A stretch of DNA of 64,000 nucleotides from Planctomicrobium piriforme (lineage in GTDB: Bacteria > Planctomycetota > Planctomycetia > Planctomycetales > Planctomycetaceae). The stretch's first letter is position 1; every line of letters starts with the position of its first letter. Position numbers and translations under genes: made by a program. Location of the stretch: NCBI RefSeq assembly GCF_900113665.1, contig NZ_FOQD01000024.1, positions 23,006 through 87,005 of the forward strand, read 5' to 3'. Shown here one piece after another: positions 11,640 through 21,600 of the stretch. Below the pieces are notes generated by a model. The model was not told the origin of the DNA, searched no databases, and saw only the letters and a list, made by a program, of their open reading frames with translations.

Positions 11640-13055
11640 ATGCGTCCCGTTCCGACCGCTGCACTGCTGTCGACGCTGCTCGCCCTCTCCGGCGTGCCGC
11701 TGACCGCATGCGCTGAAGAACCACGCAGCTATCCGCAACTGCTCCCGATCATGCAGGCGGATGACGCCGCTTTCGAACGTCCGATTCAAACGGCCCCCCC
11801 GTTCACACGACCGCTTGGGCCGCCAGCCCGCAAAGCGACCGGCAGCGCCCCTTCCCTGATTCAAACCACGGGAGGCGTGATGACCGAAGCGGCCCCCGGG
11901 CTGCAAGGGCGGTTCTCTGAACCGATCATGGCGCCCCCGGCAACATTTCCCGAGTCAACCGCGGTACGGGCAGCGCCTGCAGTGTACATGCCTGAGATCC
12001 CCAGCAGCCCGCCGGTGCCATACATGCCTCCGCCGGCGTCTCGATGGCAGTCTGTTTCCGGCGAAGTCGAAACTTTCGGCGCTCCGACGATTCCGCCCAA
12101 CGACGGCCCTGTCGTCGCACCGCCGACCATCGATTCCCCGACCGCAATGCCCGAGCGCGCTCCGATTTCAGACTCCTTGCAGACCGAAGAGTTTGTCGGC
12201 GACTCGATGAACTATCCCTCTGATCCGTGGATCGCAGGGAATTGTCCCGGCAACGGCAATCAGTGCGACAACCTGTGTCCCGAACCGAATATCAACGGCC
12301 GGTTCTCCCCCTTCTTCGGCGGCGGAATCAAGCCCGGCAACCATCGCGTCATTAGCGGCGGCGGATTCTTCATTCCGCTGTGGCAGGACGCCGAAAGCCT
12401 GTTGTACACCAACCTGGTCGGCCGCGGTGATGACCAGGGAGCCGCTGACGGCTTCTTCGGGATCGGTTACCGGCAGTTCATGGATCCCAACTGGATCTTC
12501 GGCACCTATCTCTTCTACGACCTGCGGGCTTCCGACCAGCACAATTTCTACAGTCAGGCGAATCTGGGACTCGAACTCTTCTCGCTGAACTGGGACTTCC
12601 GTTTCAACGGCTACTTCCCCGGCTCGGACGACAAGTCGGCCTATGTGCAATCAGGTTATTCCGACGGCACGCTGATCACTCGCAACTTCCGCGAACGAGC
12701 TTATCCCGGTTTCGATTTTGAAGTCGGCGAACGCTTCCTGTACTGGGGCTGGAACGACCGCTACGAAGTCCGCTGGTTCCTGGGAGGCTACTACTTCGAG
12801 CATTCCGCGGATGGTTATCCATCATTCGGCGGCCCCCGCGGGCGGCTGGAAATGCGAATTCACGATCTCGGCTGGATGGGGCCGCAGTCTCGTCTCGAGT
12901 TCGGCGTCGAATCGTCTTACGACCGCATTCGGAACGAACAGATCTTCGGTTACGTTCGCTTGCGGATTCCGTTCGGCGGCGGTGGAAAGACTCGCGACCT
13001 GCTTGGCCCGATGCGCCGCCGCATGGTCGACCTGCCGGTCCGCCCCGTGGACTGA
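11640..13055 (+). CDS. Inverse-autotransporter-type outer-membrane beta-barrel without passenger
   Basis: 471 residues from ATG 11640 (AAGGA nine bases upstream). Residues 1-25 form a signal peptide; LTAC at 21-24 could also act as a lipobox. Residues 30-200 are proline-rich and low-complexity. Residues 215-471 form the barrel: alternating aromatic strands, for example FSPFFGGGIKPGNHRVISGG, YRQFMDPNWIFGTYLFYDLR and QIFGYVRLRIPFGGG, closing with MRRRMVDLPVRPVD. In intimin/invasin proteins the equivalent R-M-x-x-PVxR motif marks the end of the barrel, and Ig-like passenger domains follow. Here the gene stops at that point. A large surface protein lies convergently just downstream. Barrel family is fairly secure; the passenger-free state is directly visible. 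Confidence 0.75.
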   Translation: MRPVPTAALLSTLLALSGVPLTACAEEPRSYPQLLPIMQADDAAFERPIQTAPPFTRPLGPPARKATGSAPSLIQTTGGVMTEAAPGLQGRFSEPIMAPPATFPESTAVRAAPAVYMPEIPSSPPVPYMPPPASRWQSVSGEVETFGAPTIPPNDGPVVAPPTIDSPTAMPERAPISDSLQTEEFVGDSMNYPSDPWIAGNCPGNGNQCDNLCPEPNINGRFSPFFGGGIKPGNHRVISGGGFFIPLWQDAESLLYTNLVGRGDDQGAADGFFGIGYRQFMDPNWIFGTYLFYDLRASDQHNFYSQANLGLELFSLNWDFRFNGYFPGSDDKSAYVQSGYSDGTLITRNFRERAYPGFDFEVGERFLYWGWNDRYEVRWFLGGYYFEHSADGYPSFGGPRGRLEMRIHDLGWMGPQSRLEFGVESSYDRIRNEQIFGYVRLRIPFGGGGKTRDLLGPMRRRMVDLPVRPVD

Positions 13056-13201
13056 CGCCCCCCACGCCGCTCGAACCGCCCCTCTCCAAGTCCTTGCGTC
13101 ACAGGGAGCCGATCAATGGGGACGTGGCCTGAATCTTGTTACACCTGATTTTGTGGTTCGCGCATTTTTCGACGCGACGGGCTCGTGATGACGAGTCTCG
13201 A

Positions 13202-16200
13202 CTACCCGATCGTGATGGACTTGAGCGCCTCGTTACTGGTGCCGCCATGGCCATCGGTCAGGATGACGCGGACGGTACGGGTCAGCGTGACGGGATTGCT
13301 GAGAGTACTCTGGAATGTCACCGCCCGCAGCAGGGCCTGGGCGGCGGCGGCGGCGGCATTCGCATTGAAAATGACCGTCATCGGCACTTTCTTCGCGCCT
13401 CCGGCGAGCGTGCCGATGATCACGCCTCCGTAGGTGACGTTGCTGCCGGAGACTCCAATTTGACCGGCTCCGGTTCCAATGTTCCGGACGGAGAGGATGT
13501 CAGTTCCCTGGATATTGTTACGCAGGCTCACCGTGAGCTGGCCCTGGTTCAGGTTGGGCGAGTCCTGATCGGTAACGGTCACATCACTGTCGATGATTGT
13601 AGCCCCCGCACCGGGCGTATAATTCACGCTCCCATCAAAACCCGCGATCACCGGAGAGGCATGAGCAGATGCGACGGTGATGGTTTTGGTCATCGCCGCG
13701 CTGGTTCCGCCACTCCCGTCGGTCAGGATGACCCGAACAGTGCGAGGGGCCGTCGATGGGGCCGCCAACGTGCTGACGAATGTGATATTCCGCAGCAGCG
13801 CCTGGGCAGCTTCCGGCGTCGAATCGGCATTGAACGTGATCTTGAGGCCGACTTTGTTTGTCCCCCCGGTCAGCGTCCCAATGGCAACACCGCCGTAGAG
13901 AACGCTGCTGCCGGAAACGCCGATTTTGCCAGCCAGCCGCCCCTGATTCCGAATCGCCAATACATCGCTTCCCTGTCCATTGGCCGTCAAGCTGATCGTC
14001 ATGGCGCCGCCGTTCAAGGTGGAGGAATCCGCGTCCGTCACAATGGCGTCGTAATCAATGAGAACAGGACTCTCTCCTGGGGCGTAGTTGATGCTGCCGG
14101 CAAACTGGGAGATCACCGGCGATTGATTCGAGGCCAGGGTGGCAGCCATCACCAACTGGAAGGTGACCGTCATCGACTGAGACACACTTGTTCCGCCGTC
14201 ACCATCGGTGATTTTCCCGACAAGTGTCCGACGCGCCGTCGGCGGAGTCGCGGACGAGTTGCTGAACGTGATGTTGCGAAGCACCTCTCTGGCGATGACT
14301 GGAGACGAGTTGGCGTTGAACGTGATCTTCAGCCCGACTTTATTCGTCCCGCCGGTGAACGTGCCGACCACGATGCCGCCATAGGTCACATTCACACCGG
14401 AGACTCCCACTTGTCCGGGGCCCGTCCCCTGATTGCGAACCGCCAGGACATCGCTCCCCTGCGCATTCGTGGTGAGGTTGAGGGTCAACACGCCGCCATC
14501 GAAGTTCGGCGAATCCTGATCGAGGATTTCCCCCTGCGGGCTGATGACGACAGGCACGCCGGTGTATGTCGCATTCGTGGTCTGGAAGCCCAAGCCGGGA
14601 TTGTTGTTCGTCACAATGACGTTGATCGTCTTGTAGACCGAGGCGCTGGTCCCCCCGTCACCATCACGGACGATGGCCCGCACCGTTCGCGGCAACGTGG
14701 ACGGCGTGGGCGACAGGCTTTCGAAGGTGATCGTCCTGAGCAGGGCTTGTGCCGCAGTCGGAGTGGCATTGGCGTTGAACGTGATGGTCAGCCCCACCTT
14801 GTTCGTACCGCCGGTAGAGGTGCCGAAGAAGATCCCCCCGTAGTAGACCTTATTGCCGTTGGCCACGGCGATCTGGCCGGGACCGTTCCCCTGGCTCCGA
14901 ATGCTCAGGTAATCGTAACTCTGGACGTTCTGCGTGATCGTCAGCGTCAGCGAACCTGTGTCAAAATCGGACGAGTCATAGTCCTTCACCGTCGCATCGC
15001 TGGCGATGAGGATGGGAATGGAATGCTCCGGGTAATCGATCGTCCCGGAGAACCCGCCGATGACAGGCGGCTGATTGCCAACTGTGACGCCGATCGCGAA
15101 CACTTTTTCATAGCTCAGCCCGCGGCTGTCGGTGACTCGAACCCGGATCGAGTAACTGTTCTGCACCGACGCATCGAAGACCTGTGCCGTCAGCAACTGA
15201 TTGCCCGAGATCGAGAAGCTGGCGTTGCCCGTCGAACCAGAGCCTGAGACCAGGCTGTAGGTGAAGGTTTCATTCGGGTCTTTGTCCGTCGCGCTAAAGG
15301 CACCTACCAGCGTCCCCAGCGGCTTGTTCTCGCCGACCGTGGCATGGTCCAGCGCAATGTCCGTCGGTGGGAAGTCGACGTCGACGCTGTACATCGTTCC
15401 GTTGAAGTCGGTCACGAGATGCGAGAGCAGCACCGACGACGGCCCATTGCTGGACACGACCAGGTCGATTCGTCCGTCGCCATTCAGATCCGCTGTGCTG
15501 ACAAACGACGTAAAGGACGACGTGGCGAGGACGCTGTAATAATAGTGCTGCGGCTGGAACGTGCCGTCCCCATTCCCACGGAAGACGCCGACGGCATTGA
15601 TGGCCGGGTCGACGACCGCCAGATCCGGAATGCCGTCTCCGTCAACATCCGCGACCGCCAGTGCGCTGACATCCGTCCCCGCGGCGAATACCTGCGCCGG
15701 CTGGAATGTGCCCGCGCCAGTTCCCAGCAGCACGCTGTAATTGTCCGTGTCGCCGCCATTCGTCGCAACGAGATCGGGAACGTGATCGCCGTTCAGATCC
15801 GCCACCTGCAGCGAATGAGGGTTGTATCCGGCAGTGTAATTCGTCTGTTGCTGAAAGACCCCCGTTCCGTTCCCCAACAGCACGCCAATGGCTCCTGGAT
15901 AGTTGAAGCCGACGTCCGTCATGATACTGCGGGCGAGGTCCAGGTTGCCGTCCCCATTGAGGTCGGCAAGGGTGATGAACTGGGTCTGGGACGTGTTGTT
16001 CTTACCGCTGCCGACGTTGTAAACTTGCGCCGTCTCGAAAGTCCCGTTCCCATTGCCGATGAGCACGCTGACGCTGCCTGTGACGTTTGATGTGACGATA
16101 TCGAGATGGCCGTCGTTGTCGACGTCTCCGGCCGCCAGGCTTTCGGGGCCGGTTCCAGATCCGGCGATCACCCGGACTGAGCTATTAAAGGTTCCATCCC

Positions 16201-16915
16201 CCCGCCCCAGCAGCACGCAAATGACGTTCGATCCCAGGCAGGTCGCCACCAGATCGAGATGACCATCTTCATTCAGGTCCGCTGCAATCACATCGGTGGC
16301 CTGATGGGCGACAGGATAGGCAGTCCCTGCTTTGAACGTGCCATCACCATGTCCCAGATAGACGCCGACCGTACTGGCGTTTCCACCGGCGACCGCGAGA
16401 TCCGGCTTGCCGTCCTCGTTGAAGTCGGCGACCGCGGTGGGTGCGGAAACAATCACGCTCCCGGTCTTCGGGGAAAAGCTGACATGCGTTGCCAGGGGCA
16501 GGTTGGCGGAGTCACGAATGCTACCGTCGTCCACCAGGTTGATCCCCAGCGTGCCGGCGCCATAAATCCCGGTCACCGACGCGGTATACACCGCGCCGCT
16601 CACCTGCGTGATCTTGACCTTCTGGTCATTCACCACGGTGCCGGTCTTCACGATCGCAAAATCGCTGCTGTCGACTCCGGTGACGTTCTCACTGAAAGTG
16701 ACCGTGAATTTCGTGGAGTTCATCGTAATCGCATCGGGCGGGGAACGCTCGATCGAAATCACCGCCGGGCCGGCCCCGGAGAGCAGCGTTCGAGACTCCA
16801 GCACGTCAACTCGCCAGGCTCCCCCGAGGAACCGCGGCTGAGATCGACGTACACGGCGAAAGCTGCGGACAGAGATGCATCTCGCCCAGATTTGGGACAG
16901 CCAGTCGTTGCGCAT
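13202..16915 (-). CDS. LEPR-XLL surface protein with FG-GAP/VCBS, cadherin-like and repeated beta modules
   Basis: 1,237 residues from ATG 16915; the frame is open to 17074 but the planctomycete N-terminal motif is spaced normally from this ATG. Residues 38-47 read VDVLESRTLLSG-like, a LEPR-XLL variant. An Ig-like segment follows (residues 50-150), then about seven FG-GAP/VCBS repeats (VADFNEDGKPDLAVAGG, VLLGNGTGVFQ), which form a beta-propeller binding calcium. A cadherin-like unit (residues about 545-650) and four tandem 105-130-residue modules complete it. Each module has INYAPGESPVLID-type, GGxLTVSL, VTYGGVxIGT, GGTNKVGLKITFNANA and TDGDGGTS elements. Likely secreted and cell-surface bound, with a role in adhesion or matrix. 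The same module ends the giant protein at 28-42 kb. Confidence 0.85.
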   Translation of the reverse strand: MRNDWLSQIWARCISVRSFRRVRRSQPRFLGGAWRVDVLESRTLLSGAGPAVISIERSPPDAITMNSTKFTVTFSENVTGVDSSDFAIVKTGTVVNDQKVKITQVSGAVYTASVTGIYGAGTLGINLVDDGSIRDSANLPLATHVSFSPKTGSVIVSAPTAVADFNEDGKPDLAVAGGNASTVGVYLGHGDGTFKAGTAYPVAHQATDVIAADLNEDGHLDLVATCLGSNVICVLLGRGDGTFNSSVRVIAGSGTGPESLAAGDVDNDGHLDIVTSNVTGSVSVLIGNGNGTFETAQVYNVGSGKNNTSQTQFITLADLNGDGNLDLARSIMTDVGFNYPGAIGVLLGNGTGVFQQQTNYTAGYNPHSLQVADLNGDHVPDLVATNGGDTDNYSVLLGTGAGTFQPAQVFAAGTDVSALAVADVDGDGIPDLAVVDPAINAVGVFRGNGDGTFQPQHYYYSVLATSSFTSFVSTADLNGDGRIDLVVSSNGPSSVLLSHLVTDFNGTMYSVDVDFPPTDIALDHATVGENKPLGTLVGAFSATDKDPNETFTYSLVSGSGSTGNASFSISGNQLLTAQVFDASVQNSYSIRVRVTDSRGLSYEKVFAIGVTVGNQPPVIGGFSGTIDYPEHSIPILIASDATVKDYDSSDFDTGSLTLTITQNVQSYDYLSIRSQGNGPGQIAVANGNKVYYGGIFFGTSTGGTNKVGLTITFNANATPTAAQALLRTITFESLSPTPSTLPRTVRAIVRDGDGGTSASVYKTINVIVTNNNPGLGFQTTNATYTGVPVVISPQGEILDQDSPNFDGGVLTLNLTTNAQGSDVLAVRNQGTGPGQVGVSGVNVTYGGIVVGTFTGGTNKVGLKITFNANSSPVIAREVLRNITFSNSSATPPTARRTLVGKITDGDGGTSVSQSMTVTFQLVMAATLASNQSPVISQFAGSINYAPGESPVLIDYDAIVTDADSSTLNGGAMTISLTANGQGSDVLAIRNQGRLAGKIGVSGSSVLYGGVAIGTLTGGTNKVGLKITFNADSTPEAAQALLRNITFVSTLAAPSTAPRTVRVILTDGSGGTSAAMTKTITVASAHASPVIAGFDGSVNYTPGAGATIIDSDVTVTDQDSPNLNQGQLTVSLRNNIQGTDILSVRNIGTGAGQIGVSGSNVTYGGVIIGTLAGGAKKVPMTVIFNANAAAAAAQALLRAVTFQSTLSNPVTLTRTVRVILTDGHGGTSNEALKSITIG

Positions 16916-17248
16916 GACGTTTTCCGGTGAGACCGCCTGGGGGCCAATCGGGGGCTGACCCGCGGTGCATCTTTCAAGAGCGTTTGTGCCTGCATTCCAG
17001 GCCTTGTCCTCAAAGCAGTGAGAAGCAGCATGGCACGTCTCGCCGATGCTAGGTGAGGTGTTAACGCCCAACAAGGGGCAAAGCGGCTGCCTTACGAGAA
17101 CCTAACGGCGAAGATGCTCGTGATCGAGCGAGGCTCCTGGAGGCGAGATTACTGCTTCGTGAGCAGCGGAGCGTGTCGCCACTAAGTTCGGAGGCCCCTT
17201 AAAGCTTCCACCGCCTTCACAGCCGTAACAGGGCTTCCCAAATAAACG

Positions 17249-17288
17249 AGGCTCAACCCTCCCACTGAAATTTGGGAAGGCTGAGCCT
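17249..17288 (-). terminator. Hairpin terminator after the DUF1559 gene
   Basis: A 16-base arm at 17249-17264 (AGGCTCAACCCTCCCA) pairs with 17273-17288 (TGGGAAGGCTGAGCCT) with two imperfect positions and an 8-base loop. On the minus strand it lies 25 bases after the DUF1559 stop and is followed by CTCGTTTATTTGG, a modest U-rich run. The rest of 16916-17312 contains nothing I can assign apart from the upstream leader of the surface protein. Confidence 0.65.
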
Positions 17289-17312
17289 GAGTGAAAGCAA
17301 AAAGTCAGATTC

Positions 17313-18302
17313 TTAGAACTCGCCGAGGATTTCACCGCCGTTGGGAGTGACCAGTTTGCGATAGGTGAGGCGGTCGAGGTTCTCGTTCAAGAACCGCACC
17401 GCGCCGTCTCCCATCAGCACCTGAATGCCGCCGGTATGGGCGCTCGATGCGATCCAGCCGCCGACCCAGTTCCAGTTTCCGCCGTTGATCAGGTAGCCGT
17501 CGTCACCCCCGGCGTTCTGCACGTCGTAGAGCACGCAGCCCGGGGTCCAGGTATTGCCTGTGGTCTGGGCGCGGGGGCCGATCCATAATCCTCCGCTGTA
17601 TCCACATGGGCTGCCGCCGCAGTTCGTCGAGGTGGCCGGCTGGGCGATGGTGGACCGTTCTGTCACGAACAGCGTATTGCTCGTGCCGTCGAGAATATCG
17701 CGGAACTCTCTACGAGAATTGATGAAGAACATCCCGTTGTTGGCGGTGGCCTGCGTCGCTCCGCTGACGAGGTAGTTCGACTTTCCAAAGCTGCTGAGTT
17801 TGGTGTTCAGGCCGCCCATGGGATCGGACGGACAGACAAACGCCGGCACAATGGTTTTCGCGGCGTCGATGGCGTCGATGTTGTTGCCGTCGTTGTTTTT
17901 ATCCATCCAGGTGCGGGAGAAATCGCCGGTCTGGGTGCCGATGATGTTGTACAAGCCTGCCTGATCGAGATAGGGGAGCAGCAGAGTGCCCCAGCCCAGC
18001 GTGTTATTATTGTCCACGGAACCGACAGGGCTGGTCGCAAAACTGGCGTTGTTGTCGATATAGGCGGGCGGAAAGACGTTCAGTGCATCGTGATAGTTGT
18101 GGAATGCCAGGCCCAGTTGTTTGAGGTTGTTTTTGCACTGGCTGCGACGCGCCGATTCCCTGGCCTGCTGCACTGCTGGCAGCAGCAAGGCAATGAGAAT
18201 CGCAATGATCGCGATCACCACCAGCAATTCGATCAACGTAAAGGCTGAGCGAATGCCTCGAAACAGCTGGAAATTACGCAGTTTTGAAAGTTGCAGATTC
18301 AT
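17313..18302 (-). CDS. DUF1559 protein with prepilin-type N-terminal cleavage/methylation motif
   Basis: 329 residues. Residues 18-45 carry the type IV pilin-like signal (SAFTLIELLVVIAIIAILIALLLPAVQ), in which a prepilin peptidase would cut before F-T-L-I-E. It continues with the family consensus ARESARRSQCKNNLKQLGLA and ends with the DUF1559/SBP_bac_10 features, including a C-terminal MGDGAVRFL-like box (VLMGDGAVRFLNENLD). Planctomycetes encode tens of such paralogues; they are thought to be pseudopilin-like surface proteins but the function is unproven. Single gene with its own terminator and a 350-bp upstream gap. Confidence 0.93.
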   Translation of the reverse strand: MNLQLSKLRNFQLFRGIRSAFTLIELLVVIAIIAILIALLLPAVQQARESARRSQCKNNLKQLGLAFHNYHDALNVFPPAYIDNNASFATSPVGSVDNNNTLGWGTLLLPYLDQAGLYNIIGTQTGDFSRTWMDKNNDGNNIDAIDAAKTIVPAFVCPSDPMGGLNTKLSSFGKSNYLVSGATQATANNGMFFINSRREFRDILDGTSNTLFVTERSTIAQPATSTNCGGSPCGYSGGLWIGPRAQTTGNTWTPGCVLYDVQNAGGDDGYLINGGNWNWVGGWIASSAHTGGIQVLMGDGAVRFLNENLDRLTYRKLVTPNGGEILGEF

Positions 18303-18652
18303 ACCGAGAGCCCTTGTGATTCGAACGAATTAACGAGAAGAACCTCTGAAATGCGAATTGACTGGAATCAGGATCGAGCCCGTGCAGCGGCGCCACAAAT
18401 ACGAGCCAAGCACACATCAGACCCAACTGATTCGTAACCTGACAGTAAGGTTCGCCAGCATTGAAGTCAATTCCGTAATGCACTGACGTAAACGTCGCCG
18501 CCTTGAAGGTTTGAAGCATCGTCCAGCCTAGCCATCTTCCCCGCCGCTTTCTTCCCGCTCCGGCCGTTGATACGATTTCATCTGGGCCGATGCGTTGTTC
18601 CGGTGGCAGAACTGCCAGTCTCGCTTGATGTTTCTCGCGTGATGAGGATGCG
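18303..18652. other. Divergent promoter region, DUF1559 / cytochrome gene
   Basis: A 350-bp gap separating two divergently transcribed genes, so it must contain both promoters. I could not identify convincing -35/-10 boxes, a riboswitch or an operator by eye. Confidence 0.3.
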
Positions 18653-21600
18653 ATGAGGGCTTGTCTTCGCTTGTTCGCTGGACCAACTCTGGCTGTGCTG
18701 ATGGTGTTCTCGCATCACTGCGTGCAAGCCGATGACGGTGCCGTCAGTTTCACGCGCGACATCCGCACCATTCTCTCGAACAAGTGCTTTCAGTGTCATG
18801 GGCCCGACCCGGAAGAGCGAAAAGGGGGGACCGATGGGTTGCGGCTCGACAATCTTCAAGGGGCTCTGGCAGACCTCGGCGGATATGCCGCCCTAGTGCC
18901 GGGGCAGCCTGAAAAAAGTGCCCTGCTCGATCGGGTCACCAGCCACGATCCAGATCTGGTGATGCCGCCCCCTTCCATGGGCAAGGGGCTGACGCCGCAT
19001 GAAATTGATCTGCTGAAGCGCTGGATCGCTGCCGGCGCTCCCTACGAGGGGCACTGGAGCTATACCAAACCGGTGCGGCCGGAACTTCCCAAGGTCGCCA
19101 AGACAGACTGGGCCAAGAACCCGATTGATCGGTTCATTCTTGCTCGACTGGAGCAAGAAGGTCTTGCGCCCCAGTCGGAAGCGGATTGTCAGGCATTGAT
19201 TCGCCGGGTCGCACTTGATCTGACCGGCCTGCCCCCCAAGCTTGACGAAGTTGATGCCTTTGCGAATGACAAAAACCCAGAGGCCTACGACCAACTCATT
19301 GATCGTCTGCTGGAGAAGAAAGCCTACGGCGAACACTGGGCGCGGATGTGGCTCGACCTCGCCCGTTATGCGGACTCGGCCGGCTACGCCGACGACCCTC
19401 CGCGCACGATCTGGTTGTTTCGTGACTACGTCATTGACTCGCTGAACAACAACAAGCCGTTCGATCAGTTCACGATTGAGCAGATTGCCGGCGACCTGTT
19501 GCCGAATCCGACACAGGAACAGCTCATTGCCACTGCCTTCCATCGCAACACGATGACGAACAGCGAAGGGGGCACCAACGATGAAGAGTTCCGCAGCGTG
19601 GCGATCGTCGATCGAGTGAACACCACGATGGCAGTCTGGATGGGAACCACGATGGCGTGTGCCCAGTGTCACACCCACAAGTTCGATCCTTTGACGCAAA
19701 CCGACTACTTCAGGCTCTACGCCATCTTCAACAACACCGAAGACGCCGACCTGAAGGACGAGTCGCCGCTGCTGTCGTTCTTTCTGCCGGAACAGCAACA
19801 GCAGCGCACGCAGTGGCAAGAGCAGTTGCAAGCAGTCGATCAGACCCTGAAAACAGTGACGCCGGAACTCATCTCCGCACGCGACGCCTGGGACGTCACG
19901 TTCCCACGCGACCTCGCCTGGCAGGTACTGACGCCCAGTGAAGTGAAATCTCAGGCAGGCAACGGCGCGACGATTGAAGAGCACGCTGTCCGCATCGCCA
20001 CAGACAAGAAGAACGACGATCTCACCGTCACCCTGCCCCTCGCTGAAGGACAACTGAGCGCGATTCGGCTCGAAACTCTGACGGACTCAACGGAATCCGC
20101 CAACAAGGCCGACGGCTACTTCATCCTGACCAAAGTTTCTGCCACGATCACACGACCACTCGGTTCTCCATTAGTCGGCCGGTTTGTGCGCATCGAAATC
20201 CCCGGTAAGGAAAAGATTCTCTCGCTGGCGGAAGTTGAAGTGCGGCAAGGCGAGTCGAACATTGCCCCGGAGGGAACAGCGACTCAAAGCACCACGGCCT
20301 TCGAAGGTCCGCCGGAACTGGCCATCGATGGCAACACTGACGGCAACTACTACCCGACGATGTCGACGACGCATACCGCGATCTCGAACGATCCGTGGTG
20401 GGAGCTAGACCTGAAGACATCGCAAGCTGTGGATTCCATCCGCATCTGGAATCGCACGGACGGCGGGACCGGTGAACGGCTGAAAAACTTCCGCATTCAA
20501 TTGCTCGACGAAAATCGCAAGCCCCTCTGGCAGCAGACCGTTGCCGCGGCTCCCGATCCGAGTACCGAGTTTCATCCCAATGGACCTCAGACAATCGAAT
20601 TCGTCGCGGCCGTCGCCGATTCATCCCGCGCCGGCTTCACGCCTGACCTCGTGCTCAAAAATCCGAACCCCAAACAGAAGGGCTGGTCGGAGTCCACGGC
20701 TCAGCCGCACGCGCTGACGCTTCTGGCCGGCAGCCCGATTGACGTTGCCGCAGGGTCAATTCTGACTCTGACAATTGAACAACAGTCTCAGGCAACCCAT
20801 CTCCCTCTCAGTCATTTTCGCCTCAGCCTCACCGACGATGCGCGGGCACAAACATGGGGCAGTACGCCGGCCAACATCATTACCGCGCTGAACGTTTCAC
20901 AAGCTGAACGAACGCCTGATCAATCGCAGACAATCACCGACCATTACCTGGGCATCGCTCCCCTGCTCGCGCCGCAGCGAAAGCAGGCGGCACAGCTCAG
21001 GAAGCAACTCGATGATTTCAAACCGGTGACTGTCCCCATCAACCGGGAACTCCCCAAAGAGAAACAGCGCGTCACGCGCTTGCAGCATCGCGGAAACTTC
21101 CTCGACCTGGGCGAGGAAGTCGCACCCGGCACTCCGACCCACTTTCCTCCCATTCCCAACGGTCTGCCTGCCAACCGGCTGGGACTCGCCCACTGGCTGA
21201 TCTCGGAAGACAACCCGCTGACGGCTCGTGTCGTCGCCAACATGTACTGGGAAGCGATCTTTGGAATCGGCCTCGTCGCCAGCAGTGATGAATTCGGTTC
21301 TCAGGGAGACCTCCCCTCACACCCCGAACTCCTCGACTGGCTGGCGACGGAACTCATTCGTCTCAAATGGGACACCAAGGCCTTCCTCAAACTGCTGGTG
21401 ACATCCGCCGCTTATCGACAATCATCGAAAGTCAGCGACGAAGAATACGCCCGCGATCCCGACAATCGCCTGCTGGGTCGCGGCCCGCGATTTCGTCTCT
21501 CGGCCGAGATGATTCGTGATCAGGCGTTGTTCGCGAGCGGCCTGCTCAGTTCCCGCAGCGGCGGACCGCCGGTCAAGCCGCCGCAGCCCAACTCAGGTCT

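Noticed and set aside
13136..15247. 703-codon plus-strand open frame
   Set aside because: It is antisense to the surface protein at 13202-16915. Its residues are the arginine/aspartate/histidine-rich mix typical of the complement of a repetitive GC-rich gene, and it has no domain.
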